A stretch of 64,000 bases of DNA, from assembly GCA_910586215.1 (NCBI GenBank), contig CAJUGH010000023.1, forward strand, positions 7,425 through 71,424, in the 5' to 3' direction. This DNA comes from an uncultured Acetatifactor sp. (GTDB taxonomy: Bacteria > Bacillota > Clostridia > Lachnospirales > Lachnospiraceae). Position 1 is the first letter of the stretch. The number at the start of each line of letters is the position of its first letter. The notes beneath the pieces are model-generated. The model was not told the origin of the DNA and made no database searches. It was given only the letters and a program-made list of their open reading frames with translations. The translations under genes and the position numbers were made by a program. Shown one piece after another: positions 8,412-17,751 of the stretch.

Positions 8412-10250
8412 ATGATTTTACTACCGGTACCCAGACAAGTGGAGGAGAAGGATGGTGCCTTGATGCTTGGCATGGACACCATGATTGTAATGGAAAGCGG
8501 CTGTCCCCAGGGGGCATACACTTATGCGAAACAGCTTGCAGGGGAAGCGAAGGTCTATGGGGGCCTGTCCCTGGAAATCGGCAGGGGGAACTGGCAGGAG
8601 GGCGATATCCTGCTGGGGATGGATGCTTCCCTGAGAAAGCAGCAGTATACCTTGAAGATCACCCAGGAGGGGGCCTGTCTGCGGGGAGGCAGCCTGCAGG
8701 CCCTGGGGTATGCGGTGCAGACCCTGCGCCAGATCCTGCGCCAGTACGGGGGACTGTTGCCCTGTGTGGAGATTGTGGATGAGCCGGATCTGCCTGACCG
8801 TGGCTTCTACCATGACGCGACCAGGGGACGGGTCCAGACACTGGACAATCTGAAACGGCTGGCAGACACCCTGTGCTTCTATAAGATGAACCAGCTCCAG
8901 CTCTATGTGGAGCATACCCACCTGTACCGGAATCTCACGGAACTGTGGCGGGATGATACCCCTCTTACGGCCGCAGAGATCCTGGAACTGGATCAGTACT
9001 GCTATGACAGGGGAATCGAACTGGTGCCGTCCATCGCCACTTTCGGCCATCTGTATAAGCTTCTCAGTTCCAGAAGTTGCGAACAGCTCTGTGAACTGCC
9101 AGACAGCACAGGGAAGGCATTCTCCTTCAAGGACAGGATGGATCACCACACGGTGAATGTGTCCAACCCGGATGCCATGGCACTGATCAAGGATATGATC
9201 CAGGAATATATGGACCTGTTCCGCACGGATAAATTCAACATCTGTGCAGATGAGACCTTTGACCTGGGCAAGGGCAGGAGTGCAGCGATGGCCGGGGAGA
9301 AGGGAACAGGTGTCCTATACCTGGAGTATGTGAAGGGATTGTTCGATTTTCTGATAGAGCGGGGTAAGGTACCCATGTTCTGGGGAGATATTATCAGTGG
9401 ACATCCGGAGTTGTACGAACAGATTCCAGAGCAGGTCCTGTGCCTGACATGGGGCTACAGTGAGAACCAGTCGGACAGGGAGGCCAAGATCCTGTATGAG
9501 GCTGGTGCCAGGCAGTATCTCTGCCCGGGAACCAGGGGGTGGAATACCTGGCTCAACATGATGTGGGGCAGCTATGAAAATGTGCGGAAGATGTGCAGCT
9601 ATGCACGCCAGTACAAGGCTGTGGGGGTGCTGAACACGGACTGGGGTGATTTCGGACATATCAACCATCCTCTGTTCTCCATCCCGGGACTGATCTATGG
9701 GGCCGTATTCTCCTGGGGGGAGAAGGTACCGGATTATGAGGAACTGAGCCGTCAGATTTCCGTCCTGGAATTCGGGGATACCTCCGGCAGGCTGGTGGAT
9801 TTCTGGGACCAGGTCAACAGGCAGACGGCATTCAGCTGGCACCATGCGGTGATCCTCAAGGAATGGGCCACCCAGGGAGTGGACCAGGAGCAGATCCGCA
9901 AGCTCTATGAGGAGGAAGACATGTCCAAGGTGCCGGAGCGCAATGGGCGCCTGGAAGAACTGGAAGTGGAACTGCGCCGGATCAGCAGGAGCCTGGATAC
10001 CCGGGCCAGAGGTCTGGTGCAGCCTACCCATGTGTCCATAGAGATGGTACTATTGTGGAATGAAGTGGGGGCACAGCTTCCACACCTTGGGGAACAGGAC
10101 AGAAGGCAGCAGCGCCTTGCCCTGGCTTCCCGGCTGGAGAGATGTCTGCACCATTATCAGGAGTTGTGGCGGGCCAACAGCAAGGAAGGGGACCTGGGAA
10201 AGATCACGGACGTGTTCTGCTGGTATGCGGATGTGTTGCGGAAAGCTTAA
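8412..10250 (+). CDS. Beta-N-acetylhexosaminidase, glycoside hydrolase family 20
   Basis: Removes terminal beta-GlcNAc or GalNAc by substrate-assisted catalysis. The 612 residues show an N-terminal GH20b-like alpha/beta domain (about 1-120), then a TIM barrel opening with DRGFYHDATRGR. The catalytic Asp-Glu pair lies in NICADETFDLG (D280, E281), and late barrel motifs include MFWGDI and TWGYSEN. No signal peptide, so the enzyme is probably cytoplasmic. The start follows GAGGAGGATCTAGT. It lies 47 nt after the esterase gene and 42 nt before the GH18 gene, consistent with an operon acting on GlcNAc-bearing oligosaccharides. Confidence 0.9.
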   Translation: MILLPVPRQVEEKDGALMLGMDTMIVMESGCPQGAYTYAKQLAGEAKVYGGLSLEIGRGNWQEGDILLGMDASLRKQQYTLKITQEGACLRGGSLQALGYAVQTLRQILRQYGGLLPCVEIVDEPDLPDRGFYHDATRGRVQTLDNLKRLADTLCFYKMNQLQLYVEHTHLYRNLTELWRDDTPLTAAEILELDQYCYDRGIELVPSIATFGHLYKLLSSRSCEQLCELPDSTGKAFSFKDRMDHHTVNVSNPDAMALIKDMIQEYMDLFRTDKFNICADETFDLGKGRSAAMAGEKGTGVLYLEYVKGLFDFLIERGKVPMFWGDIISGHPELYEQIPEQVLCLTWGYSENQSDREAKILYEAGARQYLCPGTRGWNTWLNMMWGSYENVRKMCSYARQYKAVGVLNTDWGDFGHINHPLFSIPGLIYGAVFSWGEKVPDYEELSRQISVLEFGDTSGRLVDFWDQVNRQTAFSWHHAVILKEWATQGVDQEQIRKLYEEEDMSKVPERNGRLEELEVELRRISRSLDTRARGLVQPTHVSIEMVLLWNEVGAQLPHLGEQDRRQQRLALASRLERCLHHYQELWRANSKEGDLGKITDVFCWYADVLRKA

Positions 10251-10292
10251 TCGTTGACATAAAACAGACAGGAAGGGATAGAGAGTATATAT

Positions 10293-11309
10293 ATGAAGAA
10301 TGAAATCATAGGATATGTGGGAAGTGGGGCATTTACAGAGGAAGATGCCAGGAAACTTACAGGGATTAACCTGGCATTTGGGGAGTTGCACAATGACGGC
10401 ACTGTCACCTGTAACGGCTGTAAGGAGAAGATCGAGATGATCCCCCAGATCCGGCAGTGGAACAAGGATCTTAGGATCATGCTCTCCATGGTGCAGCCGG
10501 ATCCGGATGCCTTCACGGTGTGCTGTGCCACGGAACAGATGCGCAACAAGGCAGCGGCTGCCCTGGCGGAAGCTGCAGTGAAATATGACCTGGACGGCAT
10601 TGACCTGGACTGGGAGTATCCCTGTGTCCCCTCCAATGGCAGTGTGGTGTCCCTGGATGACAAACATAATTTCACATTATTCTGCGCGGCTATCCGCAAG
10701 GCGCTGGATGCCATCGGGGGCAGGAAATACTACCTGACTATTGCGGCAGGAGCTGATGTGTACTATGTAAACTGCGTGGAACTGCCTGCATTGATGGAGT
10801 ACCTGGACTATATCAATGTGATGACCTATGATTTGAAATGCGGTTTCCACGCCCTGGCAGGACATCACACGGCCCTGTTCTCCAAGGACGGGGATGTGTT
10901 CCGCAACAGTTGCGCCCAGGCCCTGGAACTGTTCGTGGAAAATGGAGTCAGCCCGGACCGGCTGCTCATGGGGGCAGCTTTCTACTCCAGGAAATGGGAG
11001 GACCTGAAGGACAATCAGAACCATGGCCTGCTGGAACTGTGCGCAAAGGGTGGCGGCTATGGCCCGGACTATGACATCCTGGTGAAGGACTACATAGACA
11101 AGAACGGTTATACCTGCTACTGGGACGAGGAGGCCCAGGCCCCCTGGCTTTTCGACGGCACTACCTTCCTCTCCTACGATGACCCCAGATCCCTAAAGGC
11201 CAAGGCGGCCTATGTGAAGGAAAAGGGATACGGCGGCATCTTTTACTGGGAGCACAAGTGTGACAGTACCAGGGTACTGCTGGATACTTTATATGAAGAG
11301 ATGAAGTAG
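10293..11309 (+). CDS. Glycoside hydrolase family 18 (chitinase / endo-beta-GlcNAc-ase fold)
   Basis: The GH18 active-site signature DGIDLDWEYP is complete (residues 101-110, acid Glu108), and the 338-residue length suits a bare catalytic barrel. Other GH18 strands are visible (INLAFG, YINVMTYDL, GIFYWEHKCD). No signal peptide or chitin-binding domain is present. Family members either hydrolyse chitin oligomers or cut the GlcNAc-beta-1,4-GlcNAc core of N-glycans. The neighbours (GH20, sialidases, fucosidases, GH130) favour the second role or a chitobiase-like role, but sequence alone does not decide. Confidence 0.88.
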   Translation: MKNEIIGYVGSGAFTEEDARKLTGINLAFGELHNDGTVTCNGCKEKIEMIPQIRQWNKDLRIMLSMVQPDPDAFTVCCATEQMRNKAAAALAEAAVKYDLDGIDLDWEYPCVPSNGSVVSLDDKHNFTLFCAAIRKALDAIGGRKYYLTIAAGADVYYVNCVELPALMEYLDYINVMTYDLKCGFHALAGHHTALFSKDGDVFRNSCAQALELFVENGVSPDRLLMGAAFYSRKWEDLKDNQNHGLLELCAKGGGYGPDYDILVKDYIDKNGYTCYWDEEAQAPWLFDGTTFLSYDDPRSLKAKAAYVKEKGYGGIFYWEHKCDSTRVLLDTLYEEMK

Positions 11310-11316
11310 GATATTT

Positions 11317-11361
11317 GTTACTGTTCACTGGTACCATTGCTGTGAACAGAGGGAACAGTAT
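11317..11361 (+). repeat. R-family repeat, copy R4 (composite)
   Basis: Inverted half copy GTTACTGTTCAC (from 11317) facing a near-full copy TTGCTGTGAAC...GAACAGTA (11337-11360), arranged as at R2. It sits between the GH18 stop and the next start. Confidence 0.65.
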
Positions 11362-11377
11362 TCTCATGGGGGTAACT

Positions 11378-14119
11378 ATGTTTTCAGAAGCATATTGGAG
11401 TGAGATCAAGGAAGGATTTGACAGCCAGATGGCCCTGTTTCGACAGCGGGGAGAGGAACTGGAGGAGGCAGGGGCACAGGGGAAGGCTGGTGCAGGCAGG
11501 CTGCCCGGCCTGTGCCGGGAACTTCTGCGGGAGAAGGAGCAGGAGATCTCCCAGGCGCTTACACAGTGTACAGGGGAGGAGGCCCAGGCCCTTACCTTCC
11601 TGTATGGTGCCAGCCCCTTAAGCGATATCCTGGATTACCCGGCGGCCCTGTACCTGGCCTATGCCAGGCATGGTGTGTTCCTGTGGAATCAGGGACCTTT
11701 TGCAGGGCGGGTGCCGGAGAGGCTCTTCGCCAACTATGTGCTCCACCACAGAGTGAACAATGAGGATCTGGCAGACACCAGGGGATTCTTCTACGACAAG
11801 CTGAAGGAACTGGTGCCGGAAGATGCGGCCCGGTGGCAGATGTATGACGCTGCAATTGACATCAATTACTGGAGCGCCAGGGAGGCTACCTACCGCTCCA
11901 CGGACATCCGCACCCAGAATGCCAGGACCATGTATGGGACGGCCACAGGGCGCTGTGGGGAGGAATCCACCTTTATGGTGACGCTGCTGCGCAGTATGGG
12001 GATTCCTGCCAGGCAGGTGTATGCCCCCCTGTGGACCCACTGTGATGACAACCACGCCTGGGTGGAAGCCTGGTGCGATGGAGAATGGCATTTCCTGGGT
12101 GCCTGTGAACCGGAGGAGGCGCTGGACAGGGGATGGTTCATAGAGCCGGCCTCCAGGGCCATGATCCTGCATTCCAGGTGGTTCGGGAAGGATATGCCGG
12201 AGGAAGAACAGGTAGGACCGAAAGGCATGGCCAGGGTGCTGAACCATATGGGACGGTATGCCCACACCACCAGTCTGGAGATCCAGGCGGTGGATGAGAC
12301 AGGAACACCTGTGCCTGGCGCCAGGTTCACCTTCCAGGTGCCCAACCACGGGGAGATGGGAACCGTGGCAGTTGTCCGGGCCGGAAGCGGAACGGATGGA
12401 CAGGAGCCTGGGATGGCAAGGCTGACCACGGGACTGGGGGACTTATATGTGACTGCCAGTGGCCAGGGATTATACGGGGAGAAGATGCTCTCCCTGAAGG
12501 ATGCCCCGGCCCCGGCCCGGTTTACAGTGGTGCTGCGCACGGAGCCGGAGATCGGGGAAGGATGGCGGGACCTGGAATTCCATGCCCCGGCTCCGGCCCT
12601 GCTCCATGGAGGAGAACTGACGAAGGAGCAGATACAGACAGGGAGCAGGCGGCTGGAACAGGCAGTTGCGTACAGACAGCAGAAAAAGGCCGGATTCTAC
12701 CAGGAGAGGGAGGCTGCCAGGGTGCTGGCCCGGTATACAGGACCGGACAGGGACTTCCTGGAGGAATTGCTCCGGGGCGCACACAGCAACATGGGAGAAC
12801 TGGTCCGTTTCCTGGAGTGGGACCTGCCCGGTCTGGTGCAGGCGGCTGGAACCTGGAAGCTAAAGGTGCTGAAGACTCTGCGGGAGAAAGACAGCTGGGA
12901 TATCCGGGCAGAGGTGCTGACGGACTGTGTGACGGCGGCCCTGCCCTATGCGGGGAAGGTGCCGGAGGATATTTTCTTTCCTTACCTGGTATGTCCCAGG
13001 GTGGCCACGGAGATGTTGCGGCCCTGCCGCATGATCCTGGCAGGGATCCTGAGGGAAGAAGGGCAGGCGGCCATCCGCAGGGAGCCGGGAAAGCTGCCTG
13101 GCCTGTTGGAGAAATGGGTGGTCTCCGTGCCGGAGGGAGAGTATGAAGATCTGATCACCTCTTCCGTAGGATGCCTGCGCGGCGGCATGGGCAGCAGCCT
13201 GTCCCGGAAGGTGTTGTGTGTGAACCTCTACCGCAGCCTGGGGATTCCTGCCCGGATCAGTCACCTGGATTACAGTGTGGAATATTACAACGGGGAGAAA
13301 TTCGTGGCAGCAGGCAGGGAAGGGACAGAAGCGGCAGAACTGATCTTGTGCGAGGACGGTTCCCTGGAACTGACGGACCTGGAGCACTACCGGCTGGAGC
13401 GTCTTTGCGGGGAACAATTTGAACCCATAGGCCTGTGGGGAGAGCAGGACCAGATCCGGAAGGGAAGCCTTACGCTGCAGGTATTCCCCGGTATCTACCG
13501 GGTATTTACCACCAACCGCAGGAAGAACGGAGACCAGCTTCTGCGCTTTACGGTGTTCGAACTGCATGCCGGCCAGACACGCCGGGTCATGCTGTCCATG
13601 CGCAAGGTGCCCCTGGAGGACATGCTGACCAGGACCAAGGTGACGGATTTCCCCCTGGTGGCAGGAGAGGTACCCGAAGGACAGCAGCCAGGCTGGAAGG
13701 AATGGCAGGAAAGCTTCAGGGAGCGCCGGGAGAGAGGACTCTTTGCCCTGGCCGGCGGTGGAAAGGCCCTGTTTCTGTGGCTGGAGGTCACCAGGGAACC
13801 TACGGAACACATCCTGTATGAACTCTATGACAGGCGGGAGGCCTTTGCCAGGCTCCATACCCCGTTGTATGTGGTACTGAAGTCTCCGGGGGACCTGAAG
13901 AACTCCACTTTGCGCAGGACCATGGAGGCCCTGCCGGGTCTGCATCCTGTGCTGGATGATTTCGGGGAGCATTACGAAGACCTGGCCAGAACGGTAGGCC
14001 GCAAGGTGGGGAAATTGCCCCTGGCCCTGGTCCTGAACGGGGAAGGGGAATGTATCTACAGTGATGCGGGCTACAACGTAGGACTGGCTGACATGCTGTG
14101 GCGGGTTTTGGAAGGGTAG
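11378..14119 (+). CDS. Transglutaminase-fold protein, three-part architecture (paralogue 1)
   Basis: A 913-residue cytoplasmic protein without signal peptide. The transglutaminase-like core lies at about residues 180-260 with Cys193 (GRCGEES), His226 (DDNHAWVE) and Glu244 (GACEPE) where the family usually has Asp. A carbohydrate-binding-like or Ig-like stretch follows. A second, degenerate core is recognisable near 600-650 (LCVNLYRSLGIPARI) but lacks the Cys. The C-terminal about 130 residues resemble a thioredoxin fold (KALFLWLEVT, KLPLALVL, GYNVG) without CxxC. The start at 11378 is chosen by match to the paralogue at 38558 (both MFS-A-Y) and a GGGGG run before it. Substrate unknown; cysteine peptidase, amidase or PNGase-like glycopeptide activity are options. 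Confidence 0.75.
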   Translation: MFSEAYWSEIKEGFDSQMALFRQRGEELEEAGAQGKAGAGRLPGLCRELLREKEQEISQALTQCTGEEAQALTFLYGASPLSDILDYPAALYLAYARHGVFLWNQGPFAGRVPERLFANYVLHHRVNNEDLADTRGFFYDKLKELVPEDAARWQMYDAAIDINYWSAREATYRSTDIRTQNARTMYGTATGRCGEESTFMVTLLRSMGIPARQVYAPLWTHCDDNHAWVEAWCDGEWHFLGACEPEEALDRGWFIEPASRAMILHSRWFGKDMPEEEQVGPKGMARVLNHMGRYAHTTSLEIQAVDETGTPVPGARFTFQVPNHGEMGTVAVVRAGSGTDGQEPGMARLTTGLGDLYVTASGQGLYGEKMLSLKDAPAPARFTVVLRTEPEIGEGWRDLEFHAPAPALLHGGELTKEQIQTGSRRLEQAVAYRQQKKAGFYQEREAARVLARYTGPDRDFLEELLRGAHSNMGELVRFLEWDLPGLVQAAGTWKLKVLKTLREKDSWDIRAEVLTDCVTAALPYAGKVPEDIFFPYLVCPRVATEMLRPCRMILAGILREEGQAAIRREPGKLPGLLEKWVVSVPEGEYEDLITSSVGCLRGGMGSSLSRKVLCVNLYRSLGIPARISHLDYSVEYYNGEKFVAAGREGTEAAELILCEDGSLELTDLEHYRLERLCGEQFEPIGLWGEQDQIRKGSLTLQVFPGIYRVFTTNRRKNGDQLLRFTVFELHAGQTRRVMLSMRKVPLEDMLTRTKVTDFPLVAGEVPEGQQPGWKEWQESFRERRERGLFALAGGGKALFLWLEVTREPTEHILYELYDRREAFARLHTPLYVVLKSPGDLKNSTLRRTMEALPGLHPVLDDFGEHYEDLARTVGRKVGKLPLALVLNGEGECIYSDAGYNVGLADMLWRVLEG

Positions 14120-14146
14120 GCTGCATAAGGGTAGGCTGCCTGTCAG

Positions 14147-14196
14147 AAAAAGGCACTGGCCAGGTTCCCAAGTAAGGGTTCCCTGGCAGGTGCCTT
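14147..14196 (-). terminator. Terminator for the CBM9-like gene, in a convergent gap
   Basis: AAGGCAC (14150-14156) pairs with GTGCCTT (14190-14196), and CCAGG/CCTGG pair further in. On the minus strand the stem ends in a T run (bases 14151-14147). The hairpin may also slow plus-strand transcription leaving the transglutaminase-fold gene. Confidence 0.55.
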
Positions 14197-14247
14197 CAGA
14201 TTTGTACCGCCTAAGGTGGTATGACGGGAAATGTGGATATATAGTTC

Positions 14248-15312
14248 TTAAGAGGGATACAGGCTGGTCCTGCCATCCGAGAAGATGGAGAGGCTGGTAC
14301 CTTCCTCTGCCCCGGGGCAGGTGATCTCGAAGCTGTGGGGCGTGGTGGCAAGCTGATAAGAGAGATCCTTTACCGTTCGGTTGGCCTCACAGGGGCTGAT
14401 CCGGGCCAGGACCTCCCGCAGAGTGTCCAGGCTGTCCGTGTATTGTCCATTCTCATCCAGGTAAGCCTGCTGGGCGTAATAGAGTTTGCGAAGCTCCCAT
14501 TTGCGGTATTCATCCTCAGGGATGGGGAAGTCCGCTGCCTTTTTGTCTTCCCTGGTGAAGAACAGGAAGGCCCACAGTTCCGGATAATGGATGTTGATGA
14601 CGCCGGTGGGTGCCCACACCCAGTTGTCCTCGGGCAGGGGCTGTCCGTTCTCCTGGAGACGCTTGCGGAAAGCCTTCTCCACAATGTCCACCTTCCACTG
14701 GACCCGGGAGAAATTCACCCGGTAGTATTCGCCGGGCAGGGGGGGACGGCTCTGGCTGGCACATTCCTGCAGGGCGGCAAAGGGGAGAACCACCTCCACG
14801 GACCAGGAGCGGTTCTGGCTTCCCGGCTGATTTAAGGTACCGTCAATATGGACGGCTGAGCGCATTCCTGCGAACTCGAAGCCGTTCACTGGCTTGCCGT
14901 TGTCCCGGTAGGCCTTTGTGAGCAGCAGGTCCCAGGTGGTGTTCAGGGCATTCATCTCATACTCGAAGTATGCCTGGGTGTCGGAATCGGGATCAATGAA
15001 GATCTCGAAATCATTGTCGTGGAAGATGACACAGTCATGCTCTGTGAGGGTAGCCCAGATCTCATCTCCCTCCAGAAGGGCACCTATGTAGAGATGTTCT
15101 GCGTCCCAGCACATCTTGGCCCTGGTGCGGAAACGGGGCGCAGGCCGGATGGAACCTTCAATATCGGGGAAGGCATCCGTAAAGGGAATGTCCTTCCAGA
15201 ACTCTTTGTCCAGATTGCCGTCTAAGGCAAAGGGTTTTGTATTGTAATGGCAGGCGTAGACGGGAGGCTGGAAGGGAATGGCAGGTACGGGAATACGATA
15301 CTGTGTACTCAT
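14248..15312 (-). CDS. Carbohydrate-binding family 9-like protein
   Basis: A 354-residue protein with a CBM9/DOMON-like beta-sandwich: the opening LDGNLDKEFWKDIPF, the AKMCWDAEHLYIGALLEGDEIWA strand pair and the DNDFEIFIDPDSD motif are typical of CBM9-like domains. There is no signal peptide, membrane helix or catalytic domain, so it is probably a cytoplasmic sugar-binding or accessory protein. It is the only minus-strand gene in the glycan region and diverges from the GH3 gene over a shared promoter. The start ATG is preceded by AGAAAGGA. Its exact ligand and role are not known. Confidence 0.8.
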   Translation of the reverse strand: MSTQYRIPVPAIPFQPPVYACHYNTKPFALDGNLDKEFWKDIPFTDAFPDIEGSIRPAPRFRTRAKMCWDAEHLYIGALLEGDEIWATLTEHDCVIFHDNDFEIFIDPDSDTQAYFEYEMNALNTTWDLLLTKAYRDNGKPVNGFEFAGMRSAVHIDGTLNQPGSQNRSWSVEVVLPFAALQECASQSRPPLPGEYYRVNFSRVQWKVDIVEKAFRKRLQENGQPLPEDNWVWAPTGVINIHYPELWAFLFFTREDKKAADFPIPEDEYRKWELRKLYYAQQAYLDENGQYTDSLDTLREVLARISPCEANRTVKDLSYQLATTPHSFEITCPGAEEGTSLSIFSDGRTSLYPS

Positions 15313-15385
15313 GGCATGTTCCTTTCTGTGTGATTTGGATTTTGTTCCATGGATTTGACCTATGGAATGGATTATTACGGTTTGC

Positions 15386-15400
15386 GCTGTTTACAGCAAC
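15386..15400 (-). repeat. R-family half copy, R5
   Basis: On the minus strand reads GTTGCTGTAAACAGC, the left half of the R element. Its TTTACA supplies the -35 box of the GH3 promoter. Confidence 0.45.
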
Positions 15401-15442
15401 AATGGATACCTCTATTATAGGGCATTTTCCATGGCAAGTAAA
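15390..15442. promoter_or_regulatory. Bidirectional promoter sharing one -10 element (GH3 / CBM9-like)
   Basis: Plus strand: TTTACA (15390-15395), 17-nt spacer, TATTAT (15413-15418). Minus strand: TTTACT (15442-15437), 17-nt spacer, TATAAT (15419-15414). The two -10 hexamers overlap by five bases, and each set matches the sigma-A consensus with ideal spacing. Confidence 0.65.
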
Positions 15443-15487
15443 TCTGAAAAAGAGAAAATACAAAAAAGAATCAGGAAGGGAAAACAT

Positions 15488-17659
15488 ATGGAACTGACAA
15501 AAAACCGGGAGAAAACAGCCGCCTACAGGGAGAGAGCCAGGAAGCTGGTGGCCCAGATGACCCTGGAGGAAAAGGTGACACAGACGGTACACGCTGCCCC
15601 GGCAGTGGAACGAATAGGCATCAAGGCCTACAACTGGTGGAATGAGGCCCTGCACGGGGTGGCCAGGGCCGGGGTGGCCACAGTGTTTCCCCAGGCCATC
15701 GGCCTGGCGGCCACCTTCGATGAGGATCTGGTGGAACAGGTGGCAGAAGCCATCTCCACAGAGGGGCGTGCCAAATTCAATATGCAGCAGGCGGCCCAGG
15801 ATACGGGACTGTACAAAGGACTGACCTTCTGGTCCCCCAATGTGAATATCTTCAGGGATCCCAGGTGGGGCAGGGGACATGAGACCTTCGGGGAAGACCC
15901 CTACCTTACCTCCCGGATGGGGGTACGGTTCGTACAGGGGATCCAGGGCCATGACGAGAATTACCTGAAGGCGGCGGCCTGTGCCAAGCATATGGCAGTC
16001 CACAGCGGTCCGGAGGGAATCCGTCACGGCTTCAACGCGGTGGTGGGAAAACAGGATCTCTATGAGACATATCTGCCTGCCTTCAAGGCCTGTGTCCAGG
16101 AAGGGCGTGTGGAGGCGGTGATGGGGGCATACAATGGCGTGAACGGGGTGCCCTGCTGTGCCAACTCCTATCTGCTGGAGGAGATCCTTCGGAAAGAGTG
16201 GGGATTTGAAGGGCACGTGGTCAGTGACTGTGGCGCCATTGCGGATATCCACCAGTTCCACCATGTGACGGACATCCCGGCAGAATCGGCAGCCATGGCC
16301 ATGAACGGCGGCTGTGACCTGAACTGCGGGGATATGTTCCTCTATTTGAAACAGGCGGTGGAGGAGGGACTGGTGGAGGAGAGCCGCCTGGATGAGGCCC
16401 TGGTGAACCTGCTTACGGCCAGGATGAAGCTCGGAGTCCTGGATGAGAAGGGAGAGAATCCCTATGATGCCATCCCCTACAGCGTGGTGGACAGCAGGCC
16501 CATGCAGGAACTGAACCGGAATGTGGCGGCTGCCAGTGTGGTACTCCTTAAGAATGAGGGAGGTCTGCTGCCCCTTCGCAAGTCTGCCATCAGGACCCTG
16601 GGGGTCATCGGGCCGAATGCCAACAACCGGAAGGCCCTGGTGGGCAATTATGAGGGGACGGCTTCCCGGTACTGGACCATCTCCGAAGGTCTCCAGGAGT
16701 ACCTGGGGGACCAGGTCCGGGTGCTGTTCTCCGAGGGCTGTCACCTGTACCGGGACAAGGTGGAAGGACTGGGAGAGGCCAATGACCGCATGGCCGAGGT
16801 GAAGGGTGTCTGCGCCTTGAGCGATGTAGTGGTGGTCTGCCTGGGTCTGGATGCCAGCCTGGAAGGGGAACAGGGGGATGCCAACAATGAGTACGGCAGC
16901 GGGGACAAGCCTGATTTGAATCTCCCCGGCCTCCAGGAGCAGGTACTCAGGGCCGCCTATGACAGCGGCAAGCCGGTGGTGCTGGTACTGCTGTCCGGCA
17001 GTGCCCTGGCAGTGAACTGGGCACAGGATCACATCCCTGCCATTCTCCAGGGCTGGTACCCCGGTGCCCAGGGAGGACTGGCCCTGGCAGAGCTTCTCTT
17101 CGGGGAGCGGTGCCCAGGGGGCAGGCTTCCTGTGACATTTTACCGTTCCAGCGAGGAACTGCCCGATTTTGCAGACTACTGTATGGAGGGCCGCACCTAT
17201 CGGTATATGAAGAACCAGGCCCTGTATCCCTTTGGCTATGGTCTGTCCTACACTTCTTTCGCATACACTGAGGTCAGGGCGGTGTCCGGCAGGCAGGAAG
17301 CCGGGGCAGTAAAAGAAGCAGCTGTGATTGTCCGGGAGGATGGCATCACCATAGGGGCCAGGGTGAAGAATACTGGAGCCATGGCCGGGGCAGAGACTGT
17401 GCAGGTGTATGTGAAGATCTGCCAGGAAGGCACTCCCAATGCCCAGCTTAAGGGGATCCGCAAGGTGTTCCTCTCCCCAGGGGAGGAGAAAGAGGTGTCC
17501 ATACACCTTCCCAGGGAGGCCTTCGGGCTGTACGACGGGGAAGGCAGGTTCCAGGTGGTGCCGGGAATGGCCAGGGTATATGTGGGAGGCCATGGACCGG
17601 ATGTGCGCAGTGAGGAACTGACAGGGCAGAAGGTCACGGAACTGGTAGTCCGCATCTGA
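15488..17659 (+). CDS. Glycoside hydrolase family 3 (beta-glucosidase/xylosidase type)
   Basis: A 723-residue GH3 enzyme with the usual order: TIM barrel, alpha/beta sandwich and C-terminal fibronectin-III domain. The barrel shows NWWNEALHGVAR, FWSPNVNIFRDPRWGRGHETFGEDP and KHMAVHSGPE. The nucleophile Asp247 lies in HVVSDCGAI, a form common in beta-xylosidase-like members. The FnIII part begins near TVQVYVK. No signal peptide. The start at 15488 is supported by AGGAAGGG eight bases upstream; longer in-frame starts would run through the promoter. Substrate may be a beta-glucoside, beta-xyloside or beta-N-acetylglucosaminide. It opens a run of four glycan genes ending at the terminator at 21891. 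Confidence 0.9.
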   Translation: MELTKNREKTAAYRERARKLVAQMTLEEKVTQTVHAAPAVERIGIKAYNWWNEALHGVARAGVATVFPQAIGLAATFDEDLVEQVAEAISTEGRAKFNMQQAAQDTGLYKGLTFWSPNVNIFRDPRWGRGHETFGEDPYLTSRMGVRFVQGIQGHDENYLKAAACAKHMAVHSGPEGIRHGFNAVVGKQDLYETYLPAFKACVQEGRVEAVMGAYNGVNGVPCCANSYLLEEILRKEWGFEGHVVSDCGAIADIHQFHHVTDIPAESAAMAMNGGCDLNCGDMFLYLKQAVEEGLVEESRLDEALVNLLTARMKLGVLDEKGENPYDAIPYSVVDSRPMQELNRNVAAASVVLLKNEGGLLPLRKSAIRTLGVIGPNANNRKALVGNYEGTASRYWTISEGLQEYLGDQVRVLFSEGCHLYRDKVEGLGEANDRMAEVKGVCALSDVVVVCLGLDASLEGEQGDANNEYGSGDKPDLNLPGLQEQVLRAAYDSGKPVVLVLLSGSALAVNWAQDHIPAILQGWYPGAQGGLALAELLFGERCPGGRLPVTFYRSSEELPDFADYCMEGRTYRYMKNQALYPFGYGLSYTSFAYTEVRAVSGRQEAGAVKEAAVIVREDGITIGARVKNTGAMAGAETVQVYVKICQEGTPNAQLKGIRKVFLSPGEEKEVSIHLPREAFGLYDGEGRFQVVPGMARVYVGGHGPDVRSEELTGQKVTELVVRI

Positions 17660-17751
17660 GATGCCGGCAGTCTCCCTGGGAGAAAGCGGAATTTTTAGGG
17701 ATGGAACAGGATTGCACCAAAGTGCGCAGGGCTCCATTCCGAGTTTAGAGG

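Noticed and set aside
15158..17737. An 859-codon open frame antisense to the GH3 gene
   Set aside because: It has no domain, no ribosome site, and is rich in His/Pro/Gly/Leu as expected from reading GC-rich codons backwards; GH3 is unambiguous. Similar antisense frames over the fucosidases (20182-21891) and GH33 (36940-38418) were dropped for the same reason.
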